A stretch of DNA of 64,000 nucleotides from Prostheceraeus crozeri (lineage: Eukaryota; Platyhelminthes; Polycladida; Euryleptidae). Every line of letters starts with the position of its first letter. Positions within the stretch are counted from its first letter, which is position 1. The stretch lies in NCBI GenBank assembly GCA_907163375.1, contig CAJQUW010016154.1:1-64000 (forward strand), written 5' to 3'. The notes beneath the pieces were generated by a model. That model did not search any database, had not been told where the DNA came from, and was given only the letters and a program-made list of their open reading frames with translations. The position numbers and the translations under genes were made by a program. Positions 33,065 to 43,539 of the stretch are shown piece by piece.

Positions 33065-36000
33065 TGGCGTCGCGAATAGACTTTAAAATGGCTCCTTCCT
33101 TCGATATTGAATCCGAGTCCCATCTGTACCGTGAATGGCGATCAATGTGGACGGGATTCGAGTGCCTCAGTGGGATCTCTGCGATCAGTGACACTGATAA
33201 GCGTGAAGAAACTCGACTTCAGGCCTTCTATCTTTCTGTCAGCAAAGAAACTCTCCGCATCGTGAATCACTTGCCTGTGATTGACCGCAAATCCTTGGAC
33301 TCCGTACTCTCTGCGCTCGAAGATCACATCGTCGGGACTACAAACGAAGTATTTGAACGTCGCGAGTTTTGGAAACGTACTCAACGTGAGAGCGAGTCGT
33401 TTGCCAGCTATATTCTTTCTCTCCGCGAGCTAGCTGCCCGATGTAACTTTGCGCGATGCTGCACGAGTTGCGAAGCTTTGCAACTCCGTGATCGGGTCAC
33501 CACTGGACTGCGTGATGCTAGCACGATTGAGAAGCTGCTGTCGGTCGGCAGCAACTTGACCCTGGAGAAGCTCAAAGACATTTGTGAGGCTGACGAGTCT
33601 GCTAAGGAGAAGTGTGCTGCTGTTACTTCTTCTGCTTCCCTGAACGTTCTACGGAAGAAGACCTCGTCGTACAAGGCCGATAAGAAGAAGAAGAGAGAGA
33701 CTCAGAGAGCGGGCGAGTGCAAATTCTGCGGGCGGACACACGAGTTACGTAAGGAGCGTTGTCCAGCCTACGGAAAGTCGTGCACTCAGTGTGGTGGCAA
33801 GAACCACTTTGCTGCCAAGTGTCCTGCTAAGGACAAGTCTGCTAACCTGTTGGGGTGTCTGATCGCGTCTGTGTCGTCTCCTGAATCTCTCGTCGAGGTA
33901 ACTGTTCAGTCTGGCCGCGTCAATGTCGGCAATCTTCGAATGCTTCCTGACACTGGATCGGATATCACTGCTGTTCCGTCTTCAGCCTTGGCGAGAAGAC
34001 CGAAGCTCAAACGGTCTTTCTTGCGCCCTAAACACGCTGGTCGCCAGCGACTCGACTCTGCCGGCTACTTCGATGCTGTTCTCACTCTTGGAGCTGTAGA
34101 GGTGTCTACTCGCGTTTACGTGATAGACATCTTGGAGACACCTCTACTGTCTCGCAAGGCATGTCGGGCTCTCAAACTCATTCCGGAGGACTTCCCGAAA
34201 CAACACGTGGCATCGATATCTCAGGTCTCAACCTGCTCCAAGGACTCTCTGATGCAGGAGTATGCCGATGTATTTACCGATCGGATATCGGTAATGAAAG
34301 GTGATCCCTTCCGCATTGTTCTCAAAGATGGCGCTCAGCCTTACTGCGTCAACCACGTTCGCCGCGTCGCTGAGCCACTCAAAGACAAGTTAAAGACAGA
34401 ACTCGATTCTCTTGAGTCTCAAGGTATTATTGAGCGTGTGATCGAGCCTACAGAATGGTGCGCCCCCATCACTGTGCAACAAAAGAAATCTGGATCGGTC
34501 CGTCTGTGCGTGGATCTAAAAAATCTCAACAAGTACGTTGTTCGAGAACGGTGGCAATCTCCCACTCCGTTGGAAGTGGTTACGGGCCTTCCACAGACTG
34601 CTAAATTTTTTACGACAGTGGATGCAGTAAAAGGCTACCATCAGATTCCTCTTGCCGAGTCCACGCGACATCTCACTACTTTCATCACTCCTTTTGGTCG
34701 CTACAAATACAAGCGCGCACCCTTCGGCCTATCTTCGATCTGCGAGCACTACAATCGTCGCGTCTCCGAACTCATCAGTGAGCTACAGAACACTTACCAT
34801 GTGGTCGATGATGTCATCATCGCTGATGCTACCCTTGAGCAGCATCAGAAGAATGTGAGTGCATTTCTCACTAAGTGTCGTGAGCAGGGCGTTACTCTGA
34901 ACAAAGACAAATTTCATTTCGCACAGCCTGAAGTGACCTTCGCCGGGTTCAAGGTCAACCAGACTGGATATACGGTTGACGACGACTTACTCCGAGCGAT
35001 CCGCGATTTTCCGGAGCCGAAGAGCCGAAACCGACTTGCGGTCCTGGTTCGGGTCTGGTCAATCAACTCTCCTCATTTTCCGATCAGCTGGAGAAACTGA
35101 TGGAACCTCTTCGTCCTCTTCTCAGAGAGGCTAACGAATTTCTTTGGACCGACGCCCACCAATCTCAGTTCGTGCTCACGAAGAATGCTCTCTGTACTGC
35201 TCCGTTCATGGCCTACTATTCTCCAAAGCGCAAGACTGCTCTTTTCACTGACGCGTCGAGGATTCACGGCATCGGATATGTTCTCAAGCAGCAGCAAGAA
35301 GATGGTACGTGGTGTGTGGTACGTGCTGGGTCGCGCTGTCTGAGCAGCGCTGAGTCCAGGTACGCTATGATCGAGCTCGAAATGCTTGCCATCGTTTGGG
35401 CCGTCATCAAGTGTCGACTGATGCTCGAAGGACTGCCCCAGTTCGAAATCGTGACCGATCACAGACCCCTAATACCAATTCTGAACAAATACACTCTTGA
35501 TCAGATCGAGAATCGTCGTCTCCAGCGTCTGCGAGAGAAACTCGATCCCTACTCATTCTCTGCTTCATGGATCTCGACTTCGGAGAACAAGACTGCTGAT
35601 GCTTTGTCTCGAGCCCCCATAAGTGAGCCTACTACTGCTGATGAACTCGGTGAAGATTTGTTCTGAACTCCCTCTCTGCCTCTGTTGACTCGACTCCGAT
35701 CGACCTACCTACAATTCAGGCCTCTGCGAGAGCTGACGAGAATTATCAGTTCCTCCTTGACACTGTTCGCTGCGGGTTTCCAGATCACCGATCTCAGCTG
35801 CCTGAGTCCGTACGACCCTTTTGGAATGTGAGAAATCGACTGTCGATTGAGGACGACATCGTGATGTTACGGTTGCCGAATCGTCATTCCTCAAAAACTC
35901 CGTGCTCGAATCCTCGAGGACATGCTGCTGTCTCACCAGGGCATTTCAAAGATGCGTGAGCGAGCCACTGTATCATTCTATTGGCCTCGACTGACCTTCG

Positions 36001-37012
36001 ACATCGAGAAGGTGGCCTTGTCCTGTCGTCCTTGCCAACAAGCGTTGCCATCCCAGCAAAAGGAGCCCATGCTCGAACGCATGCGGGCTACACGAGCCTT
36101 TGAAGCGGTTCACGCTGACTTTTTCACGTTCGGTGGCAAACAATACCTTGTTTACGTAGACGAGTACTCTGGATGGCCTAGCCTCAACTGTTTTGGAGTC
36201 CATGCAACTGCTCGCGATCTTATTTCTGCGCTCCGATCTCGCTTCTGCGAGAAATCTGTTCCCGAGAGACTTTATACTGATGGCGGGCCCCAATTTACTG
36301 CTACTGCCCTTGCTTCTTTCTTGAAAAGTTGGGGAGTTCAACACGTCATCTCATCACCGCACTACCCTCAGAGCAATGGTGCTGCTGAGGCCTCTGTAAA
36401 GGCCTTGAAGAAGATAGTTCGGGGCTGCTGTGTCAACAACTCTGTGGACATGGACAAAGTATCTCGGGTGTCCTACAATACTGCAATACGCCTCGCTACA
36501 CGGGATCTTCTCCTGCCCAGCTTCTGTTCGGCCATCCGATCCGCGATCTGCTGCCTGCACACCGGCGTGCATTCGACGAGAAATGGCAGAAAACCGCAGA
36601 CGAAGTGGAGAAGAAGGCAAGCTCTAAGCGCGATCAGGTAGTAGAGGAGTACAATACTCGCTCGAAGTCCCTGGCGCCCCTCAAGGTTGGTGATCCCGTG
36701 GTGCTGCAGGATCCTTCGTCCAAACGGTGGGAGAGATATGGTGCTATCGTTGAGATAGGTAATCATCGTGATTATCTCATCAAGCTGCCGAGCGGGCGAA
36801 TTCTAAAGCGAAATCGGCGATTTCTTCGCAAAAGAGGTGTCGTGCTGCCTGCGAATGGGAACGCGCCGTCATCTCCACCTGCACATACATTGGCAGGGCC
36901 TCCGAGTGATTCCCGTGCGCGCGCTCATCGCGAGGGACGAACTCGCTTTGGCAGACTGTCCGCCAAGCCTCATCGACTCGAGATGACTCCTCGGTCAAAC
37001 AGCTACGTTTAA
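33064..37012 (+). pseudogene. gag-pol region of the Gypsy element (fossil)
   Basis: The coding region fills the space between the LTRs. Recognisable parts in order are: the zinc knuckle (CTQCGGKNHFAAKCP) near 33.8 kb, protease DTGSD near 33.95 kb, RT with VDAVKGYHQIPLAE near 34.6 kb and VVDDV near 34.8 kb, RNase H (TDAS) near 35.25 kb, an integrase zinc region near 36.0 kb, and an integrase core (VHADFF..., then TDGGPQFT and HYPQSNGAAE) at 36.1-36.4 kb. The region is GC-richer than its surroundings, as expected of a recent arrival. It carries a few breaks and is treated as a fossil. Confidence 0.9.
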
Positions 37013-37045
37013 CTTTCTTGTGTTAGCTCTCTTCAGGAAGGGAGA

Positions 37046-37278
37046 TGTTGTAGTGTGATAAACAGCTGCATGTAATTGCCTCTCCTTTATCTCTGCTCGT
37101 TAAGTATCTCTGGTCATGTTAGACGCCGCCAGCTGCTATTACATGTTTAAGGTGTCAAGTCACTTAAAGCCGCTGGCGTTGCTAATAAACTGAACTTGCT
37201 TGTCGGTCTCAGCACAAGCCTGGTTGTTCTCTCTCTCTCCCACACACTCGAACATATAGTAAGGGCCAAGTTAGAACA
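37046..37278 (+). repeat. 3' LTR of the Gypsy element
   Basis: 233 bp, identical by eye to the 5' LTR; followed directly by the target duplication GCAAT. Confidence 0.95.
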
Positions 37279-37390
37279 GCAATGACCATGAGATACGAAT
37301 GCGCGTTAGCGCATGAGTATCTATGGTCATTGCCGCACGCCAAACCAGTATAATAATCACATTGTTCAATAGAAATCTATGGAAGTCATG
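37279..37390. repeat. long hairpin split by the Gypsy insertion
   Basis: GCAATGACCAT...AGATAC at 37279-37297 pairs with GTATCTATGGTCATTGC at 37317-37333. Beyond that, the 37334-37365 sequence (GCACGCCAAACCAGTAT...) pairs with sequence on the far side of the LTR element (about 32790-32826, ATGCTGGTTTGAAGTGTGG). Before the Gypsy insertion the site was therefore a hairpin with arms of roughly 60 nt. The retrotransposon landed in its left arm. Confidence 0.75.
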
Positions 37391-37586
37391 AAATGGATAT
37401 TTACTTGACAGGCTTATCGATAGCTCTAATTCTGATTTCTAAGCTAATATTTCAAAAAAAAGCTAATATTCTGGATAATCTATGTAGTCAATCCGTGACA
37501 TAGTATTGTCTGCACGATTTTTCAAATCTATTTGAAATATCTCACATCATTTAGTCATCTCAGTTCAACGTTATTTCGCTATCATT

Positions 37587-39268
37587 ATGGATGCCAGACT
37601 GATTAATTTGAGCAGATTTCCCAACAACATGATAAGTGGGCTCACCAGTGATCAAATTTCGGCTGAAATAGACAGACAGTATATAGAGGATAACGTCATT
37701 TGTGATGATGAATTCTCCGAACATTATATGGACGACATAGAACCGCTTTTTGGACATGCAACGGATCTCAATGATGAAAATAGTATCAAAGATCTTGAAG
37801 GTAAGTAAACCTTTTATTCCTTACCAATATTCCATAACAATATATCGGTAAATATGCAGAACAAAATGAATTTCTGTGTTGAGTCGATAAAACAATAAAA
37901 ACGTGGTTCATCCACTAATTACACTAACTAATGTACATATAATTACAATACTATATTTTAATCGATATTTCTGTAAATGACAACTTGCTAATTAAACTGC
38001 ATCCTGAAAATATTGTTATTCCATTTCAGATGATGTAACCGCAATGGAAAAATCAATGCAAATTGAATCAAGCATCAAACAAGAAAAGCATCACATGAAG
38101 ATGTTTCATAACTTCTTGGAAAAGTATCCTGCTTTAAGCATTGATTTTAAACAGTGTACTGAGAGTGAATTAGCAAAAGTATTACGTTTGTTTTATGGAT
38201 CTTTGAAGAAAACTGATGATAATAATTATGCCCCCGCCAGCCTCATATGTATTAGAGCGAGCATCTTTCGGTATTTTATGAGGTCGAGAAAGATAAACAT
38301 AATTACTGACGATAGATTTTACGATGCGAATAAAACATTGAAATGCTTGGCCCGTAAATTCATCGCATGCGGAGGTCAAGTTAAGCATTTTCAAGCCATC
38401 GAATCTGAAGACCTCAGTAAATTATCGGTTTATTTTTGATCGCAGTAATCCGACAGTTCTATTACCCGAGACGTATTATAACATCATTTACTATTTCGGG
38501 ACCAGAGGGAGAGAATGGTTCCGTAATTTAAGGGAGGATCGTTTCATATTTGATAAGGACTCTGAGGGACTCGATATCGTTAGTTTTAACGAAGGAAAAA
38601 TTAAAAACGTAGGTAATGTTCTCACACGGGAAGGGATGGAGAATGTGAAGGAAGCGTTGATGGTATCAAGTGAAAACAAGGCTGAATGCCCTGTTACATG
38701 CCTGAAATTATTTTTAGAAAAGCGCCGTGAATCAATTGTTGATGGTGATTCATTATCCACCCCTTTTTTCCTTAAAGCCAGAAAAAAATTTTCGAGCAAT
38801 TCTTGGTATTGCGAGAAGCAGACCATAGGTGTAAATACTCTCGGGAAACTTATGAGTATTATTTCAAATGAGGCTCAGTTAGGAAAGTCTTACACAGCTC
38901 ACAGTATCCGACCGACAGTTATCTCCGAACTATCCCAAGCCGGTTATAAATTGACGGATATTTGCAAAATAACTGGTCATAAGCAGACGAAGACTGTAGA
39001 GAGATATCTGCAATATGGATGTCGACGAAAGTCAGAAATGAAGAGAATGAGCCAAAGTTTGAAAAGAAGTTTGCATGAAGAGAAATCGGAAGAAGAAAAT
39101 AAAGAGGAAGAGAAACAAGTCAGTGTGATGGTCAAAAGAGCAAAAGATGTGCAAAGTTCACAAGACGTGATCATATGTGAATCGGAAGAAATAGTGCAAA
39201 AGACTGTTGAAAGAATGCCGACTGCCGTTCTTGAAAAGAATGGTGCCAGGCTAATGTTTTTTCTTTAG
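37587..39268 (+). pseudogene. Crypton-type tyrosine recombinase, two exons
   Basis: Exon 1 (37587-37800) encodes an acidic N-terminus (MDARLINLSRF...). It ends at GTAAGT; the intron closes at TTTCAG (38029), and joining gives KDLE then DDVTAMEKSM in frame. Exon 2 has an N-terminal SAM-like core-binding region (FHNFLEKYPALSIDFKQCTE...) and the catalytic domain: Arg in YYFGTRGREWFRNLRED, H..R in AHSIRPTVISELSQAG, the GH box ITGHKQTKTVERY and the nucleophilic Tyr. A lysine/glutamate-rich tail follows. One frame change near 38430, between LSKLSVYF and DRSNPTVLLPE, is the only lesion seen. The R-H-R-H-Y set is complete. The fold and the FG.RG..E...L motif match animal Crypton-derived proteins (DUF3504 group). 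No RT is present, which argues against a DIRS element. Confidence 0.8.
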
Positions 39269-39347
39269 ACATTTCTGTGTTTTTTGCACAGATGGTGTAA
39301 TTTGATGTCATCATGTGTTTTTTTGGCATTTTTGAAAAATAAAAAAA

Positions 39348-39374
39348 GCGTGCGGACAATGATTGTCTGCACGC
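39348..39374. repeat. perfect-stem hairpin at Crypton 3' end
   Basis: GCGTGC.GACAAT pairs with ATTGTC.GCACGC around a one-base centre, just after an A-rich run. It resembles the left-side word GCGTGCGGCAATGACC. Confidence 0.75.
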
Positions 39375-39422
39375 CTTTTGGCATTGTCAGAACTATGACT
39401 TTTGCATTTCTATTGAACAATG

Positions 39423-40027
39423 ACGATATTATCAACTGACACTAGACAACAAAGTAGCTGATATTGCATACGTATAGGATATCAAACGATATTTGAAAGC
39501 ATTATGTAATAGATAATGCATAGATTTGAGGTCATTATCTGCTATAATGCATGACTTTTTCCATAGAAGTCTGCACCAGGTTAATAATTTCCAATCAGGA
39601 AAATAATTACCTGCTTCGAGGAACTTATTAACCTGTGTACATAGAAAGCCTTACAAAATCATGCATTATCAACATAACAAACGACGGCCGCAGGCAAAGA
39701 ACTTCAAAATGTGCGGGATCACCATCAGGAGGAGATAATATATCTCAAAGAAACAGAGAAAGAACTGCGAGAAAAATGTGAAACTCCCAAACCTGATTTA
39801 GGGGAACAACTCCGCACGAAATACAGAAAAATAAAGGAGAATACAAATAAATCATTGACAAGCAAAGAATCCGACTTTTCAAGTGAAGATAAAAGTAGCC
39901 CAAGAAAAATCCGAAAGAAAAGAAATATTGCTTCGAATTATGAATGTGATTGTGAAGGTGGTAGCAATACCATCCCAAATTCAAGTCCAAAATGTGCAAC
40001 AATGTGTCATCATGCTGACTCAGCCCC
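39423..40027. other. gap with small hairpins and an unassigned ORF
   Basis: Short inverted repeats lie at 39503-39522 (GCATTAT/ATAATGC) and 39578-39612 (AGGTTAAT/ATTACCT). The latter resembles the tandem repeat near 62.9 kb. A plus-strand open frame of about 106 codons (39711-40031) is lysine/glutamate-rich (YLKETEKELREKCETPKPDL) and lacks an ATG start. It is not recognised. Confidence 0.35.
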
Positions 40028-40245
40028 GTGACCTCGCGTGACCTTAGGGGATGACCTTGCGTGACCTTAGGGATGACCTTGCGTGACCTTAGGGGATGAC
40101 CTTGCGTGACCTTAGGGATGACCTTGCGTGACCTTAGGGGATGACCTTGCGTGACCATAGGGATGACCTTGCGTGAACTTAGGGGATGACCTCGCGTGAC
40201 CATAGGGATGACCTTGCGTGAACTTAGGGGATGACCTCGCGTGAA
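40028..40245. repeat. minisatellite with alternating 23/22-bp units
   Basis: About ten units of ATGACCTTGCGTGACCTTAG plus three or four G. Units ending GGGG and GGG alternate strictly, so the real period is 45 bp. The hexamer TGACCT occurs about 15 times, many as pairs spaced by TGCG or CGCG. Because 45 is a multiple of three, the minus strand reads a 15-residue repeat (HPLRSRKVIPKVTQG). Confidence 0.9.
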
Positions 40246-40944
40246 ATACGTAATGTGACTACTGCTGGTTTTATAAGTAGTGCTAAAAATGGAAAAATGT
40301 GAAGGCGTGATGTATTACTGAGTGTGTTGTGATGAGACTACAAGCAGAGCAGGAGTGACCTTGACCTATCATTTCATCTATATAGCTTGAATTTTAATCT
40401 TGTCCTCGTGCAATTTTTACTCACGCGCTACGCATGCTTACTCCATTTGCTTTTCAATGAATGTCATTCTTACATCAAATATGCAACTTTCTACTTAATC
40501 TAATATTAGTGGAAGTAAATGAAATTTGAATCGATTGCCATCGGAAGCAACAAAATATCAGTTTGACGATTTTTGTGGGATGATTTTCACGCATGTAGTA
40601 TCTAACATAGTAAATGCATAAATAAATGATTTAGGCTTACTGTAATCTTATTTTTTAACTTCATTTAATTAAGAAATGTAAAATTTGAAATTTATTTAGT
40701 ATGAAGGGCTAGAATTGTAACAAAGAAACAGAATCGCATGAATTTTTTAGAACCCTAGGCATTTGTGGTACATGAACTTTGATTACAAGACTATTTTGAT
40801 GAGGTTACATGTCTATTTATCATGTGACAAGTGAACTGATACACTTGAATCTTCACAACAAATCTTTCCAATAATTTTGATACTACGAAGCCTCTACATA
40901 GATAGACCTAGAATCTTGAATGAAAATGAAACTAAATATGATAT
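40246..40944. other. gene-free stretch
   Basis: No recognised feature between the minisatellite and the LINE. Confidence 0.4.
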
Positions 40945-43107
40945 CAGAAAAGGAAATTGTACTCACGTCATTCACCCTTGAAGCATGTGGGTTAGGTTAG
41001 TCAAGTGGGTCAAAGATGTGGTGGGTCAGGTGGGTCGTGGGTCACATAGGCCGTGGATCAGGTAGGTCATGGGTCAAGTTTCGTTGACCCATTTCCAACT
41101 CTGGCGTGTCGTCGTTCAGGGTTGCGCGCTGATCATTTGATTGAAGGGTTTGAGGCAATCTTACCTACAAACGTGTGTGTTGTTTTACGGTAATTTGTTA
41201 ATCACCTGATCTCCGGCCAAGCTCCTATGGAAGTAGCACCATTCTATGCCGGTGCATCAATTACGACACTCATCAAATCGGATAATAATACAGATCTTCA
41301 TATTCGCCTGATTGCTGTTGGTGAGGTGGTAAGACGTCTAGCAGGAAAGTGAATTGTTAAATATTTTTCGGAAAAAGCCAAAGGAATTCTTAATCCTTTT
41401 CAATTTGGAGTATCCTGTCCTGGTGGAGTTGAGAAGGTGGTGCATAGGGCAAGAGACATCATCAATACTCATTGGAACGATGATGATTTTGTAATACTTA
41501 AGGTTGACATGAAGAATGCCTTTAATACAATTTCTCGACAGGCCGTACTAGAAGATTGCGCAAAGCATTTACCATCTCCCTTACCATGGGTTTCGTGGTG
41601 TTATAGTCAACATCCAAAGTTATGGCATGCTACTGGATCTTTGACTTCGGCTACTGGCGCTCAACAAGGGGATCCGTTGGGGCCTCTTATATTTGCGCTT
41701 ACTCTACATCGTCTGGTGATAACTTTAAATGAAATACCTGAACTACACTCTAAACCAGCACCTCCTAAATCACACACTAAAGCGAGACACTATTCGTAAC
41801 CAATAAAAAATCCTAAAGCAAAGCGTTTTAGGAGGCTAGCGCACTAGAGTTATTGTTCTCTTTAGTATGTCAACACTCTATTTCACGCAACCTCCAAAAA
41901 TTCTAGTGTGTGGCGCTTTAGGATGCAGATTTCCCCGATTTTAGGAGGTGCTGGTTTACAGTGTATTAATTAACATGTGGCATTTGGATGATGGTTTTTT
42001 GTGTGGTACACGACAAGCTGTAGAAGACAACATTGCGATCATCCAAAATGCTCTATCATGGTCTGACTTGAGTATTAATCTCAAAAAGTGTGAACTGTTT
42101 AGTCAGCAAAGTCTAGACTCTTTCCCGCCAGAAATATTGAAAAGTAATGAATCTAATTTGGTGGTTCTCGGTGCCCCGATCGGAATTGAGTTGACTGATG
42201 ATGTTCGGATACAGTGTCAGTTGAGTCTGAGACATGATGGACTTGGGTTGAGATCTCTTGAAAATCATGCTTCAGCTGCTTACTTGTCATCTGTTGTTGG
42301 AACAAATTCCAATTTAATTCAGACTAACGCAGTCTTTGATTCTTTACGATCCCGATTTGGCTCTAGTGCATCAGTGGTCACTTGTCGCAATCAGAGGTTC
42401 CTGTCAGGACTAATTGAGGAGGATCAGTTGGAGATTTTGATTTCTAACTGTACTCCAACTGCAGACATGGATCGGTTGATTGCTGTTTCATCCTCAAGAA
42501 CGTCTGATTGGATGGCAGCTATACCTATTCCCGGACTGAATCAACATCTTGAACGAAATGAGGTTCAAGTGCCATCAAATTGAGGCTTGGTCTACGTTTG
42601 GGTGTCGAGAATTTGTGTCCACTGTGCCCAGGAAAAATAATGGACAAATTTGGATATCACGGTCTGACATGTAAACGAGGTCCGGATGTCGTACGTCGAC
42701 GCAATCAGTTGAGGGACACCTTATTCAGCTATTGTCAACAAGTTCAGTTGAGTCCACAGCTAGAAAAAAGTCCCGGCAGCAACAACAGCGACGTCCTAGT
42801 TCCTTCCTGGTCTCTCGGCAAGGCTGCAGCATTTGATCTTACTGTTGTACATCCGCTCAAACCACGTAACATTGACGGAGCGAGTACAACAGGGAGTGAA
42901 TGTCTTGCTAATGATGAGGACAGGAAGAGGAGAATCAATGGGGATGCTTGTGAACTGCAGAACTGGAGCTGCATACCTCTGGCAGTTTCTGTCTACGGGT
43001 CATGGGGAGATCTGACCATTACAAGCATCCACAAGATCGCTGACCGCCTTGTGATGCAGAAGAATATATGTCGCCTAACATTTCTCGACATCAAATGTTC
43101 CAACGAC
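40945..43107 (+). mobile_element. RLE-type LINE (R2/NeSL/HERO-like), copy 1
   Basis: A 5'-truncated LINE with frame changes. In order: a GGGTCA-rich start, GLRADHLIEGFEAILP-like text, FVNHLISGQAPMEVAPFYAG, then RT motif A (VDMKNAFNTISRQA), motif B (TGAQQGDPLGPLIFAL), motif C as WHLDDGF (usually YLDDG) and a thumb. A zinc motif CPLCPGKIMDKFGYHGLTC follows, then SDVLVPSWSLGKAAAFDLTV. CX2CX10HX3C followed by D-X14-D is the restriction-like endonuclease layout of R2-group LINEs. Stops at about 41209 and 41350 are shared with copy 2 (57453-59285, minus). A further frame change near 42570 is private to this copy. A 218-bp MITE interrupts RT between motifs B and C. Homology to copy 2 ends at 43107. 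Confidence 0.85.
41746..41963. mobile_element. MITE inserted in the LINE RT
   Basis: The terminal inverted repeat is CACTCTAAACCAGCACCTCC on the left and its near complement ending GGTTTACAGTG on the right, about 25 bp in all. The uninterrupted sequence in copy 2 (about 58503) proves the insertion. Internal words include CTTTAGGA/TCCTAAAG hairpins. A related partial element lies at 59452-59575. CACTG ends suggest the CACTA/EnSpm or Chapaev group; no clear TSD was found. Confidence 0.8.
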
Positions 43108-43388
43108 TGGGTGTTTGTCTGGCTAGATTCATGCCATTGCATTGCTAGCTCGAACTCTACCAGAACAGGGTGACTTTTCTGTATGTTTCTTTTCTTTTGT
43201 AATGGCTTTAACATTACTTAGGTTCCTTAGGTCTTTTGATAGAATTTTTAAGAATTCAGGAAATTTCTTCAACTTTGATCACTTTGTTGCAAAATATTTG
43301 AAGTCCATGGTGCCATAAGGCACTCTATTTGGGGCATAGATAATCTGTATATACATGTATATTTCTGAATATAGAGATTTCTTTCATC

Positions 43389-43447
43389 AACACTGTCTGA
43401 ACATTTTCCGTATTGATATTGCAAATTATCAGATAAGAGATTTACAT
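43389..43447 (-). repeat. shared 60-bp motif, copy 1
   Basis: On the minus strand it reads ATGTAAATCTCTTATCTGAT, then TTTGCAATATCAA and TGTTCAGACAGT. An inverted counterpart is at 49099-49160. It may be the 3' end of the PLE-like relic on this strand. Confidence 0.6.
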
Positions 43448-43539
43448 GGTAACTAAAGTACGCTAACGTGCGGATATCACATATAATAAAATGTAAAAAT
43501 TATTTGTATATAAAAATGTAAGATAGTCCTGAAAAAGAC

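Larger units (their letters stand above)
32832..37278 (+). mobile_element. Ty3/Gypsy LTR retrotransposon (young fossil)
   Basis: Two direct 233-bp LTRs that appear identical by eye (TG...CA) bound a 4.4 kb element. A 5-bp target duplication GCAAT lies at 32827-32831 and 37279-37283. Parts in order: a gag-like region with a zinc knuckle, an aspartic protease (DTGSD), reverse transcriptase, RNase H, integrase (zinc-binding N-terminus, then the catalytic core) and a basic C-terminus. Protease, RT, RNase H, then integrase is the Ty3/Gypsy order. No envelope gene is seen. A purine-rich tract (GGAAGGGAGA) precedes the 3' LTR. Identical LTRs imply a recent insertion. The coding region is interrupted a few times (roughly three to five breaks), so this copy looks defective. 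Confidence 0.95.
37360..39422 (+). mobile_element. Crypton-like tyrosine-recombinase element
   Basis: A perfect 17-bp inverted repeat, CATTGTTCAATAGAAAT (37360-37376) and its complement (39406-39422), brackets a two-exon tyrosine recombinase gene. Hairpins sharing the words GCGTGCGG and CAATGA lie at each end: the split hairpin on the left and 39348-39374 on the right. ATTGTCTGCACG recurs at 37505-37516. Cryptons are DNA transposons that use a tyrosine recombinase and are not usually described with inverted-repeat ends, so the true boundaries are uncertain. Confidence 0.6.

Noticed and set aside
37587-39268. DIRS/Ngaro retroelement instead of a Crypton
   Set aside because: Only the tyrosine recombinase is present; no RT or RNase H of the DIRS type nearby. 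The adjacent RT belongs to a separate LTR element with its own LTRs and target duplication.
39745-40203. 152-codon minus-strand ORF with a 15-residue repeat
   Set aside because: The repeat is the translation of the 45-bp minisatellite; no conserved domain and an AT-rich tail.
40028-40245. CRISPR-like array
   Set aside because: Units are contiguous 22/23-bp tandem copies without unique spacers, in an animal genome.
41437-42583. Group II intron or host telomerase RT
   Set aside because: The motifs B and C context plus the CCHC and D-X14-D endonuclease fit an RLE LINE, and the two decayed copies behave as repeats.
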